From Bigelowiella natans CCMP2755 (taxonomy: Eukaryota > Cercozoa > Chlorarachniophyceae), in NCBI GenBank assembly GCA_000320545.1, contig ADNK01000066.1, forward strand, positions 15,001-47,500: a DNA stretch of 32,500 nucleotides. The letters are read 5' to 3'. Below the pieces are notes generated by a model. The model saw nothing but the letters and a program-made list of their open reading frames with translations, did not search any database and was not told where the DNA came from. Made by a program: the position numbers and the translations under genes. Below, in pieces: positions 21,880 through 32,500 of the stretch (positions are counted from its first letter, which is position 1; the number at the start of each line of letters is the position of its first letter).

Positions 21880-23207
21880 GCGTGTGTATGTGCGTGTGCG
21901 TGTGCGTGTGCGTGTGCGTGTGCGTGTGCGTGTGCGTGTGCGTATGGAGTTTTGTCGCCGCAATTCGAACGACTCAGCAGCAACATCATCAACAAAATTA
22001 ACAATACCGCATTTATTGATTTATTGACATTGCACCTTAGCGTGGTGGTGGGTTTCCCAGAAACTCCACGTAGAATGGGTCTAACGTACTATAACTCACG
22101 TCCTTCCTCGCTCTATTGCTGCAAGCTTCCAGAGCCAGAAACAGCTTCTTCAACAGTGGATGGAAGTGACAACAAAGATGCTACTGTCCACTCTCAAGGG
22201 AAAGGGAGGGGAGGAGGTGATGAGAAGGGAGGAGGAGGAGAAGGAGGAGGAAATAATAGTGGAGACTGGCAAGTTCTGACTGTGGATAGCAGCGCGCTTA
22301 ACCCTCGATTTAGGTGCTACTACTACTACTAGCAGCAGCAGCAGCAGCAGCATGAGAGAGCTTCTATGAGAGATGGTGATCTTTGAGCGACACTATATTT
22401 ATCGTTATTGTCGTATAACCCCTTATCGAAATAGCCAATGTGCTCACTTCTCTCTTCTTCTTCCTCTTCTTCTATTTGCTTCCGTGTATGTTCACACAGC
22501 CCCGACGGCAAGAAGCTGCTATACACAAGTACGGAGTGTGGTATCACTACTCGTGCTCTCGTATGCGGCTACTGCGCTGGCCTATACCACCAGCAGCAGA
22601 AGTCCGTCAAAACAAGGCAGAAGATCATGCGGAGACCATCGTAGAGATTGTACACGATGTTGGGAAGAAGGCTAATGACGATTACTTTCCTGGACTCTGG
22701 ATCTTCCTGCTACCTGGTTTGGAGAAACAGAAGGGGAGAGAAGGAGAGGGAGAGAGGAAGAGAGGAAGAGAGAGAGAGTGCGGGGGGGAGGGGGGAGAGG
22801 GAAAGACCGAAGTACTTCTAGTACTATGTTAATTATTTACCATTGTTTGTATTTGCTACTCTACTACTACCAGAGCGAGTCTGGCTTGAAGATTCCCAAC
22901 ACGTCGTGTTTCACTCTCTCTGGAATATGCAATACCGCGCCCTGTAATAAATGCACTAATACCTTGAGATGGTACACCTAGATCAATGCAACACACTTAT
23001 CGACCACAAATAAATGGCAAAGGATTAAACTCATCATTCATGCTACTTATAATTTAGCAGTAGGTAGTTCTTCAGCGTATTGTTAATGATGATTGTCTTT
23101 TCCCTCCTTTCAACCAACTCTTCACTCTGCAACAACTGCTAGCTGCGTGGACACGAACACTGGCTTGATCCGAATTCTACAAGGAGCTGCGAATATCGTG
23201 AGAGCGA

Positions 23208-23251
<44 letters not shown>

Positions 23252-23547
23252 TATATATGTGTGTGTGTAATGTGAGCAGCAAAATAATGAACAGTGAAGG
23301 GTTTATTATGAATTTTAGACGACGTGTTGTTGTTCTTCATCATCATCATTATCATGGTCATTGTTATTATTATTAGAACTCCAAAGCATCTATCGTCGTC
23401 CTCGATGTAAAAGGTGACAACTCCGCCTGAGCTATCAGTATACAACCAATATCTTCCCCCCCTCCCTCTGTTGATTTAGCAAATGTTGGCAGCATCGTGA
23501 AGTTCATATTTTTGTACGTATCTCGTAAATGTAACAGAGACAAACGT

Positions 23548-23584
<37 letters not shown>

Positions 23585-24130
23585 GATAGGCACACACCGC
23601 AAATCCAACTACTGCCATCTTAGGAGACTTTGTGCTGCTTAAATCCAGTACACCAACGCAACCGCAGCAAGTGGGAGGATACGATAAATTCTGTTTGAAA
23701 TTAATGGCAAATAGTATCATCATACTGAACGTATAAGTCCTCCGTCGAGAGTATACAAGGATTTCAACACCTCCTATCATGCTTTGAGTTTTTGAATAGA
23801 TGTAGGATAAATGCGAATATATGCTGCACTTCCTTCTTCCCTTGAGAACTCCTCTTTATCCTGTTTTGGTTGGGATTATATGCATATATCTCCAGCTTCA
23901 CATTGCTCGTGTTTTGACCGAGAAAGTGCACCCAACGGCTGAGGCTGCTACTGATGATGATAAAAAGGCAGGGAGGGCAGATGGCACTACTACCGCTCCT
24001 TCTAGTCCCACTACTACTACATTTACTACTTCTACTACATCTTTTACAAGGAAAAACATAGTCGTCAAAGTTGCCCCAGCTGAATGGGAAAGTGTTTCAA
24101 AACCGTTTTCTATCCGCAATCAAAGTATCG

Positions 24131-24173
<43 letters not shown>

Positions 24174-24175
24174 GT

Positions 24176-24213
<38 letters not shown>

Positions 24214-24869
24214 TGGACCTATAGATTTATATTCTTTGTCAGCTCATCTAACTGTGTATTAGAAATGTATTCGTTTTGGTTTTCAACAAAAATGGTTGTA
24301 TATGGGTAAGATCCTGCCTGTTTATGCTAATTTGCGCGAATATCTCTCCCTCCCCCCCCCCCCCCCCTCTCTCTCTCTCTCTCTCTGTGTGTATGTGTGA
24401 TTCTTCCTCCATGTGTAGACGTGGCCAAGGCTGTCGAGGACGCTATCTTTAGGATTGAAACGATTAGTAACGAATCACATCAGAGATACGCTTAAATAGA
24501 TAAATAACAATATAACCCTTAAACACATTCACACACACACACATACAACTTGCATCATCATCATCATTCTTCTGCTGCATGGTAAAAGCCATATGATGAC
24601 TCAGAGCCGTCCAAAGTTGAGAAGGGCAAAGAAGACGAATACATTCAAGTTTTACTCATTTCACCGACCTCGAGCCCCAACCAGGTCACTGGCCACTATC
24701 GAGCAGCAAAGATAAAGAATTAATCACTATTCTTAGTAGCAGTAGAAATAGTAGTGGTAGTGGCAGAGAGGAGGCTGTTCACAAATACGCATGCTCATGA
24801 GAGCAAATGTCATGTGTTGTTTCAAAAGTGAAGGAGGCTACCTATCACCTACGAGTATTGTGTGTATGT

Positions 24870-24906
<37 letters not shown>

Positions 24907-26960
24907 CAAAAACTTAACACACGTTCTTCCTTCCTTCCTGCAGAAAATACCGTTGGTCTTGCGTCCGCACGGAGGGCCTCATTCTGGTCAAAACTAACCA
25001 AATGTGTGAAGTAGCACAACAGGAGGAAGTTGCATGCATTGATCTTTGACGATGATGGAAATGATGAAGAAAACATTCCTTTTTTATTCTCTTTCCTCTC
25101 TTCCTTTTCTCCCTCTCTCTGCTACTACTGCTGCTGCTACTACTGCTGCTGCTACTGTACAACAGGATTTAGCACTAATTTTGACTGGGGGAATGCGTTT
25201 ATGGTAATAAGTAGGATATGATGTATTCAATGCGCCTTGGGTGTATCATCACTTAAGAGACTCACACGCACACACACAATAGTATTTATATCTTTTTTGT
25301 GTGTATAATGTCGTGAGAATGGCCAGTATCTATCCGTTTGTGCTTTTTCGCTTCGACTTTCGTCGGTTGCACAGTGTAAATCAATAGATGACGCACCCTC
25401 CCTTCGATTGATGTGGAATCAAGAAGAAAGTCAATGCTTTACCATCGCATCTATTGAATCTTCTGCTGTGCCTGAATACGCCTGTTTATGTTGCTTTTAC
25501 GATGATTGAAGGTGTCACAAGGATTTGCTGTTGCGTGTGTCAATTATCGTGGATCCATTGGATATGGCATGGTGTGTGCATAACGATCATAATATCAAGC
25601 AGTGCTGTTAGTATGTTTCTCCTTCTATCTCCTTCGTCTCCAGTTTTCTCTTTGCTTCCTTTCTCGCCCACTCATTTAAACAGACATTAGTAATAAGTAA
25701 ATGAACAAATAAGAGTGTTTCTTGTGACATAATTGCTGTACAATCATCAATAATCTTAATACCATCCAGAGCATGCTCTCCAGCCTTCCGGGGCACTGCG
25801 GCCGCCAAGTCCGAATTGCATAGTGAATCAACGTGGAGGGGGGGAGGCCATGGAAACTAGATAGATACTCTTTCCTTTCTAATGAGACATGAAATATGAT
25901 GTGAATGCATTGAGGTGATCTTGCAGCATTGCTTTGCCAATGACGGTATTTATCGTGGACAATACCACATCATCATACAATCTCTTCTCCCCTTTCGAGA
26001 TGGTTACTGCCCTGCCTTGTTGCTGTGCTTCTTCCATTTCGCCAGGACGTTGATGATTGTATGGATGCTCTCCGCCACGGTATGAGCACATACCTCATGC
26101 CCTTTTTACCCCCCTCTGCCTCCCTCTCCCCTGCAACGTGTAGTCGCTCATTCACACACATCGTACATAAAATACAATCATGCGGTTGATGATCAAGAAG
26201 ATCCTTCGATTCGCTAGATGGCGTGTACAAAGAATGCTAGCCGTGGGATTTTGGAAATCCTCCGCATACACCATCGGCTAATATAAACATAAAATTGTTG
26301 TAATGCTGTTTCTATTGCAAAGTGCTAAAGCTTAAGATAGAGACCAAAGCTTACCCAAAGGCGACGTCGAGTAAATCAGATGTTTTGAGTTATGACAAAG
26401 ACAACGTTATGGTATGTTAGCAATACGCAATGGGATTACTACGTGCAATGTATATATTCTTGATGGCCCTTATAATCGATTAATGGAGGACAATACGAGG
26501 GCTATTGTTGAGGATATCTATGTAAACTTATGCAGGTTTGGGGAGGCAGCCATGGAGGATTTTTGACCACGCACCTCATCGGTAGTACTTCGTAGCAATA
26601 GAAAGTAGCAGTAAGGACGATGATAATATTCATGCTGCTCGTGATGCTCAAGATGAAGATGCACTTCCAGTTATAGCTATTTGTGTTCTTCGTCATATAT
26701 ATTGAATCCTATCTCGCCACTCTTTCCAGGACAGTTTCCAGAGACCTTCTGCCGTGCTGCGACACGAAATCCAGGTTGAATTGGATTGTTATATCTATTG
26801 ATAGGGGAGGGGGGGGGTCGCGGAAAGGTGATACTCTTGATGCTATTGGCTGGTATTGATATAATTTATGATGAATAAATTTGGTACTATTAGTCACCAA
26901 CTGCGCTTTTATGGTGACGGAGACGGACATTCCTGACTGGTAGTAGGAACATATAACGGA

Positions 26961-27016
<56 letters not shown>

Positions 27017-27113
27017 GTATGCAACAACGATGCCGCCAAGGATTCATCGATAATGTTAAAATAAGAATTCTAGAATAAATATCATCTATAGTTAATATCA
27101 TTATCAGCAGTAC

Positions 27114-27154
<41 letters not shown>

Positions 27155-27762
27155 CAGGTGCTATATCGAAGGGGGTCTTGGCCCATATCACCCCGGCAAG
27201 TTTTTATCTAGGGAACAAATGGCAAAGTTGTACAATATGAGCCCCATTGCGTACGCTTCGAATATACGGTATTGATGCAGCATATAGCATACATATTTGA
27301 ACAATCAAACGGCAGTGGTTATCAGCATCTTCGGGCCATCATCATTATCATCATTGTCATCATCATCATTGCAATCAATTTTAATGCAGAACTCCTCTGT
27401 TGATGCTTCTTGGGATGAAAGATCTGCGTGTGCCGCCTTCGCAGGGGCTTAACTTCTTCAAAACCTTGAAAGCTAAAGGAGTGGAGACGAGGTGGTGTAA
27501 TATCAAAGCAACCTTAATATAGATTTTTAGATTATGTCATTGACTTCTTCCCTGTAACAAGTAAAGCTGCATCTCTCCTAATCTCGATGTGGTTTTGTTG
27601 TCGCTGACATTGCTGTCTGATGTCCCCCCCCCCCCACCCCCCCGGTATTTACTCCTGTTTAGGTGTCTTACGTACCCAGAGTCGACGCACTCATTAAGTG
27701 ATTCAGTTCGGACAGAAGGCAATCCTAAAATAAATATGATTGATGATGTGAAAGGAAGATAG
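19221..27762 (+). CDS. APEH: acylaminoacyl-peptidase (acylamino-acid-releasing enzyme), S9C family
   Basis: Serine peptidase that removes N-acylated residues from peptide ends; normally cytosolic. Thirty exons join in phase to 920 residues: 19221-19420, 19782-19991, 20038-20092, 20291-20417, 20533-20679, 20765-20829, 21034-21243, 21501-21550, 21653-21685, 22041-22313, 22500-22528, 22594-22716, 22874-22943, 23143-23197, 23668-23730, 23896-24124, 24419-24466, 24605-24684, 24944-24986, 25166-25203, 25512-25571, 25770-25808, 26046-26079, 26380-26411, 26536-26581, 26730-26774, 26894-26939, 27158-27268, 27390-27491, 27663-27762. N-terminal propeller landmarks: TIPSPSGKLFLSIYSDESG, GNLGGISWSLDETKIVYVAE, FSEHWGEIMTK. 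Catalytic domain: PLVLRPHGGPHSGFSTNFDW, VNYRGSIGYGMSMLSSLPGH, GGSHGGF with Ser at 26548-26550, GMKDLRVP with Asp at 27421-27423, ESTHSLSD with His at 27688-27690. It is longer than the roughly 730-residue animal enzyme because of Gly-rich (exon 10) and Thr-rich (exon 16) inserts. Exons 1, 15 and 16 are the least certain. Confidence 0.92.
21840..21943 (+). repeat. (TG)n grading into (TGTGCG)n, intronic
   Basis: A pure TG run changes into a regular TGTGCG hexanucleotide array, about 100 bases in total, in the peptidase intron 21686-22040. Confidence 0.9.
23210..23582 (+). repeat. intronic (TA)n(GT)n and (CA)n
   Basis: TA/GT at 23210-23269 and CA at 23551-23582 lie in the peptidase intron 23198-23667. 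Confidence 0.9.
24135..24388 (+). repeat. intronic (TA)n, (TG)n, C-run and (CT)n
   Basis: TA at 24135-24171, TG at 24178-24212, a C-run at about 24352-24367 and CT to about 24386. All are in the intron 24125-24418; the last two form a pyrimidine tract upstream of its acceptor. Confidence 0.9.
24859..24904 (+). repeat. intronic (TG)n
   Basis: TG run with a few TATG interruptions in the intron just before the exon encoding the PHGGPHS oxyanion-region motif. Confidence 0.9.
26966..27151 (+). repeat. intronic (TA)n and (CT)n next to an acceptor
   Basis: TA at 26966-27012 and CT at 27117-27151. The CT run stops six bases before exon 27158 and so forms the polypyrimidine tract of that acceptor. 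Confidence 0.9.
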
Positions 27763-29325
27763 ATAGAGAGCAGCTGATGTTCATGAACAACTGCAAGTAT
27801 GCTTGTGTTTATGCGTGTGTGTTTCGTCATCGCTTGATGACTCCGACTACCTCGTGAATCTTGATAAATGCTAATCAGCGGACGTCTGGATAAATGTCGT
27901 TCATTGGTTCAAGATGCGTAGTTAATGCGTCAACGACAGACAATTGAATGCAACCGCAAAGATAAAACATCATAGCAGCATCCTCGGGCATGGATTACGA
28001 CACAAACCTGGCATTGATCATGTATCATTGTGGAAACTAGGTTATTGTCATGTTTGTTTATTAGAACCCCAAAGCAATACAAACGCTATGCATGTAAAAG
28101 CAACTGCTGCGCAAAACTCTCTGATAAAAGCAAAGCAGATCGATATGAACATAATGCAGGCAAAACATCTAGAATTGTGTAGCAACTCAACAACCCTGCT
28201 TGTGTTCGACTTATTTTGAACAATTGTTTCAATCATGAGACAGAGCGTGTTCACGTGCTGTTTGTGTCGAGGCGTGGCGACGCTACAATGCTGTTGCGAT
28301 CATTAATTATGCACCCTGCGCACATCCGCCAGCAAACGTAATCACGTGTTTCATGTAATGCACACGTGGGCCTCAGGGCAAACAACACATGCGATGCAAT
28401 GGACACACAGTGTACATGACATCATGAGTGATTGAGTGTGTGCGTGTGAGTGTGAGTGTGAGTGTGTGGATAGCTAGTTCATGATAATATGTATATAAAA
28501 GACACAGTAATATTGCAAATACAATACAATATTATATTGCCTACAATAATACATCATGTTGAGTTGCCTATGATGTGTCTGCAGTCAACAGCCAGCAACA
28601 CACAAGTCTGTACCACTGACTAGAAGTCTGGATGAAATGCACGAATTGCATTAGCGTCGCCAGTGGTGTACGCGTATGCATAGAAATCGATACCACAATT
28701 AACGTTCCTCACAATGACGATTGCATCGATCATATTGTGAGCTTGCACTATCCATCATTGAAGCACAGCATGCAAAGGAAATTTAGCCCCATTCTCATCA
28801 AGCAAACCATGGTGCTCCAAGCCGACTAGTGGTTCTTCTAGAAAATGCCCAGCCGAGCGAGCAGTGTCCAAATTCCTTGCGTTTTTCTTGAGCGACACAC
28901 TTTCAGACAATTATGTAACAGCCGGGTTTTTTATTGGACGACATCACAAAATAAAGAATTATTTTTGCAAATAAATGTTAAAAGAATCACACGCAGATCG
29001 TCATTCCTAGGAGAGATTGACTAGGGATTTATTGAAAATTACACATGAAATTCGATGTCGCTAGATAAATACCGCACATATTTCTTACCAAATTCACATC
29101 TGCTTGCTCTCGTTAACTGCCCAGGTTCGCCTCTCCTTGCACAAGCGCCTACCCGCCCCCTTCCCTGATTTAGGGTAGGGGGGAGCAGGCTGGCTATTTT
29201 GATGGATGAAAGCTTGCGATTGAAGGTGGTGTATATAATATTGCTGTATTAGTTTGCAAAATTCAACACATAAACGCAGCAGCATGCAGTTATTCTAAGT
29301 CAATTAAGAGCACACTGTTTTATTC
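27763..29325. other. intergenic region with third compositional island
   Basis: From about 27830 to 28730 the sequence again lacks TA/TG/CT microsatellites and carries CACGTG at 28252, 28343 and 28363. A short GTGAGT minisatellite lies at about 28436-28468. TATATAAAAG at 28492-28501 is a good TATA-box match, followed about 130 bases later by an ATG (28632) opening a 65-codon frame with no known relatives. The rest, 28830-29325, is A/T-rich with no supportable exon, though the missing first exon of the next gene may be here. Confidence 0.4.
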
Positions 29326-30737
29326 AGTGCGAAGCTGGAGCTGTGCGACTCCTGGCAACTTTCTTCTTTTCGTTCTTTCTGTCTCTTGGGCTACACCCGA
29401 GCAGGATAGCAGAGGAAACTGTACGAAGGGATGTCTTTGTTGGGGCTTCAATAATAGGTAACTATTCAAACGCAAGAAGAATAACTCAACAAGAAAACAT
29501 CATCATCATCGTTGGCTCCAAAATACGACTCCATTTTGCAACCTTTACAGGCTTGACGGGTGGAGGAGGAAAGGGACGGAATAAGTATCGAGCTCCCAAT
29601 CCAAATAAACGCGCAAAGGTCTATGCTGGGGGCAACAAGGGAAAGAGCATGGTACTATCTCCAGCCTGATAAGTTCTATCATCCACCTTCCTAATTCCAT
29701 TTGTTTGGTACATTCTCTGCCTATCTGGTTTGATCCGTGATATATCACAAAGCTCTCTCAAGGCATGATGAAATCACTTCAACCAAAGCAGTCTAAGAAA
29801 ACAACAACAGGACGCTTCTCGCAGAAGAAGAAGGAAGAGGAGGAAGTAGATCCAACAAACAACTTTAAACGAGGCTTCAAGGTATCGTCGTCAGCAATGA
29901 CTTTTTCCTTAAAAGCAAATAGATCATTATTGGCTCCCTAATCATCATGCATGCATTAACGTCTTTAAAAGGCTCAGAGCCATAATCCGTAGTTTGCATT
30001 TAGTATATGTTTCCCTTTCTTCTTCTTCTTCTTCTTCTTCTTCTTCTTCTTCTTTTCCTTCTTCTTCGTCTACAGCCTAAAGATAAATACCGACTTTACC
30101 AAGATGTCATCCACACAAACGATGAGGTAACATTTCTTTGGATTCTTTTGGGGAAGAGAGAAAGTATACAAACAATTGCACTTCGCCCACGCATTATTGA
30201 TATTCTTTATCTTTCCACGCACATACTACATGAAACAATCGTGTGTTTGCTCGATTGGTCTAACGGGTAACGAATCATTGGCAGAAATGGAGACGAAAAG
30301 GAGAGATCGCAGCTAGTTGGAATGAAAACTACAGCTCTAAACAAAGCGAACGACCCGTTTCATCCTGGAGAGTCAACAGGCCATGGGTAGGATGGAGATG
30401 ACGATGATGATGATGATGATGATGAGATGGTGATGATGCTGGTTGTGATCACGAGCGAAAAAGCTTGCAGAAAGGCATTTAGCCTGGGAGGTGTTGCATC
30501 TTGTATTGTTGTATATTTATTCGGTTATCCTGTGATTGTAGGGAGATCTGTACCACCTGAACAATAATGCGGACAACGGAAGAAGAAGAAGAAGAACAAC
30601 AACAACAAAAGGGGGTGATAGTGATCACAACGACAACAAACAAAAGAGCCATCACCCCAAAGGTCGTACCTAACTGGCATTAGGCGAAATCAAAATCCGC
30701 TACTAATGTATCAATCCATAGGAATAGTGTTATATAT

Positions 30738-30807
<70 letters not shown>

Positions 30808-30916
30808 CTTAAATCGTTGAGAAGACGTTTCCTTGATTAGGGGATGAAATGGACATACACGATGAGATGCAACGTAGTAGCCGTAGTAAGACTTCTTCAG
30901 GCAAAAAAGGTCATCA

Positions 30917-30998
<82 letters not shown>

Positions 30999-31088
30999 CT
31001 GCCTGATATGCACAAACACGCGCACACTTTTAAAATAGGGAAAAGGACATTCTACGTGGATGGATTCGATGGCGGTGAGGCAGAATAA
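29326..31088 (+). CDS. small basic protein with hydrophobic N-terminus, unknown function (start exon missing)
   Basis: Exons about 29326-29457, 29551-29618, 29753-29881, 30076-30126, 30285-30386, 30542-30662, 30841-30909 and 31039-31088 join in phase to a stop at 31086-31088, giving roughly 240 residues. The first exon encodes RLLATFFFSFFLSLGLHPS, which looks like a signal peptide or membrane segment, then EETVRRDVFVGASIIG. Later exons are rich in Lys, Arg, Gln and Ser (GGGGKGRNKYRAPNPNKRAK; KWRRKGEIAASWNENYSSKQ), with an Arg then Thr run from an AGA/ACA repeat. The tail KRTFYVDGFDGGEAE is acidic. No in-frame ATG was found in the first exon, so an upstream exon probably supplies it. No family recognised. 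Confidence 0.55.
30017..30066 (+). repeat. (CTT)n forming a polypyrimidine tract
   Basis: A CTT run followed by TCCTTCTTCTTCG and then the acceptor CTACAG at 30075. It serves as the pyrimidine tract for that exon. Confidence 0.85.
30739..30996 (+). repeat. intronic (TA)n(GT)n and (CT)n(TA)n
   Basis: TA at 30739-30770 with GT to 30805 lies in one intron. CT at 30919-30953 with TA at 30955-30996 lies in the next. They flank the exon 30841-30909. Confidence 0.9.
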
Positions 31089-31353
31089 GAAGAAGAAGAA
31101 AAGAATAAGAGAAGGATATTGACCATCATACCCATAATCATTGCCTCCTCCTTTTCTACTGTTATTTAAAACAAACTATGATTCTTTTCAGTAAAGATAT
31201 TCGCTACAATTTGGCTCTCGCTATGGACAAATACATGCCAAGATATCTATATTTTAATGCTGAATTTAGATTTCATATTACGAGAGATGTTTCCTTTTAA
31301 CATATTTATATCTGTTTATTTTGGCAAATTTCCGGTAATAAGGCGTATCTTTC

Positions 31354-32448
31354 ATGGACGGATACGCATCATTCGAGAGCGATTCTCGGATACCTGATGA
31401 GGAGAAGTGCAGGTATCTAAATGACATTGACCCTGACAATCAGGACAACGACAGTAGCATCAGCTCGGAATTTGAAGACTGTGAAGGTACGTTTGCTGAT
31501 GATAATGAGAATGTTAGTAGCATATACTTGATGGTTGGAGATAGTAGCGTTGATGAGCGCCGTTTGGCAGTAGTACAATATCCATTGGTGTTAGAAGCAT
31601 CATTCTCAGAAATCTAGTAGCTGACTGCTGGAGTGATGCCGCACCATACGCACACACACACACACACACAGACACACACACACACATAAGCACAATCACG
31701 CGCACTAGTACATAACACATACAGATTTAGGTTTGCATATATTTAACACACATGTCTAGTATAGACGTACTACGTATGGCGCTGCTACCTTACACATATT
31801 GGTCTTCGCTATTTTCTTTCGTTCTCCTCCTCACCACCCCTTTTCCACGTTTACCCCGTATTGTTATACATGATAACAGATGACGAAGATACTGTAGATT
31901 CCAAGGTAAAAAACCGAGAAAGTTGACGACGATAATGATGATAATGACGATGTGTCTCTCTCGAAAGAAATAGTAATAACCTAGCTTCACAAATAGAATG
32001 TCTTCCTCTCTTCTCTCTGAATTATAGGAATTGGAACGAGTAGCTGCAGTTGAGCAGCAGCTAAAGGAGGTACGTGCTTGCATTATTTCTTGGTCATCAT
32101 CATTTTCATCATCATCATCATCATCATCGTCATCATCACTTTTACGATGTTAATGGTTATGCAATGGCGTGTTTGCAGCAACAACAAGTGCTACAGGAGT
32201 CATCCTCCGCCTTCAACCTTCCAATACCAGACTATTCAAGATACTACCGCGACCAGCACAAAATACACTTCTCAACGCCGCAACAACACCGAACTCGAAA
32301 TGATAGAAAGAATGACAAAGACAAGGGAAGGGAAAGCAGGAAACACCATCGTAGTAGTACCTCTTATTCCAAATCCAAACGCTGTGATGATGATATTGAT
32401 GAGGAGGAGGATGAGAAGGGTAATCATACTGCCAAAAACCAACGATGA
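31354..32448 (+). CDS. acidic, coiled-coil protein of unknown function, possibly incomplete at the window end
   Basis: ATG at 31354. Exons 31354-31486, 31880-31905 (26 bases), 32028-32069 and 32179 onward join in phase. The last frame reaches a stop at 32448, but a donor at 32420 (GTAATC) would let the gene continue. The N-terminus is Asp/Glu/Ser-rich (MDGYASFESDSRIPDEEK). Next comes a short heptad-like ELERVAAVEQQLKEQQQVLQ, then FNLPIPDYSRYYRDQH, then a charged Arg/Lys/Asp tail. Such composition suits a nuclear or scaffolding protein, which is only a guess. No domain recognised. Confidence 0.5.
31651..31686 (+). repeat. intronic (CA)n
   Basis: CA run with one GA interruption in the first intron of the gene starting at 31354. 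Confidence 0.9.
32093..32139 (+). repeat. intronic (ATC)n
   Basis: Trinucleotide ATC/CAT run in the intron before the exon at 32179. Similar short CAT runs occur in the introns at 21575-21596 and 27339-27369. Confidence 0.85.
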
Positions 32449-32500
32449 TTATTGTGCAAAGCACACGCAGAATACACTTATACCCATGATTCATATGTAT

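Noticed and set aside
21649-22027. Frames encoding alternating Val-Cys, His-Thr or Arg-Thr repeats
   Set aside because: They are translations of the TG/TGTGCG microsatellite inside a peptidase intron.

Overview
This is nuclear DNA from an intron-rich eukaryote, most likely a microbial one such as an alga or other protist. Coding information is cut into short exons with GT-AG borders. Nine protein-coding loci can be traced, and dinucleotide microsatellites (TA, TG/CA, CT) fill many introns. There is no sign of operons, ribosome binding sites, CRISPR, insertion sequences or tRNA/rRNA genes. The species cannot be fixed from the sequence. A renalase-like FAD oxidoreductase, a THH1/TOM1-like membrane protein and an algal-looking cyclophilin tail make an alga plausible, but this is inference.

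Layout: (1) 131-389 minus, possible 3' end of an unidentified gene. (2) 889-4894 plus, renalase-like FAD/NAD(P)-binding oxidoreductase, about 12 exons. (3) 5369-7843 minus, multi-pass membrane protein, about 5 exons, weakly THH1/TOM1/TOM3-like. (4) 7844-9790, compositionally distinct intergenic island with a perfect hairpin and short repeats. (5) 9921-11389 plus (5' end unresolved), divergent cyclophilin-type prolyl isomerase, 8 exons. (6) 12127-13107 minus, intronless type II membrane protein with a glycosyltransferase-like lumenal domain. (7) 13498-17974 plus, secreted or organelle-targeted low-complexity acidic protein, about 8 exons. (8) 18590-19220, second island, directly upstream of (9) 19221-27762 plus, acylaminoacyl-peptidase (S9C prolyl oligopeptidase family), rebuilt as 30 phase-consistent exons encoding about 920 residues with Ser/Asp/His present. 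(10) 27830-28730, third island. (11) 29326-31088 plus, small basic protein with a hydrophobic N-terminus. (12) 31354-32448 plus, acidic/coiled-coil protein, possibly running off the window.

The genes do not form an evident pathway; they look like independent housekeeping and membrane/secretory genes. All exon models were derived by hand from reading frame, splice dinucleotides, intron phase and family resemblance. No transcript or database search was available. I found no convincing new molecular system. The most interesting points are the exon architecture (20-40 nt exons, 46-58 nt introns, microsatellites acting as polypyrimidine tracts, NAGNAG acceptors), the three G-box-containing islands next to gene starts, and the degenerate cyclophilin.
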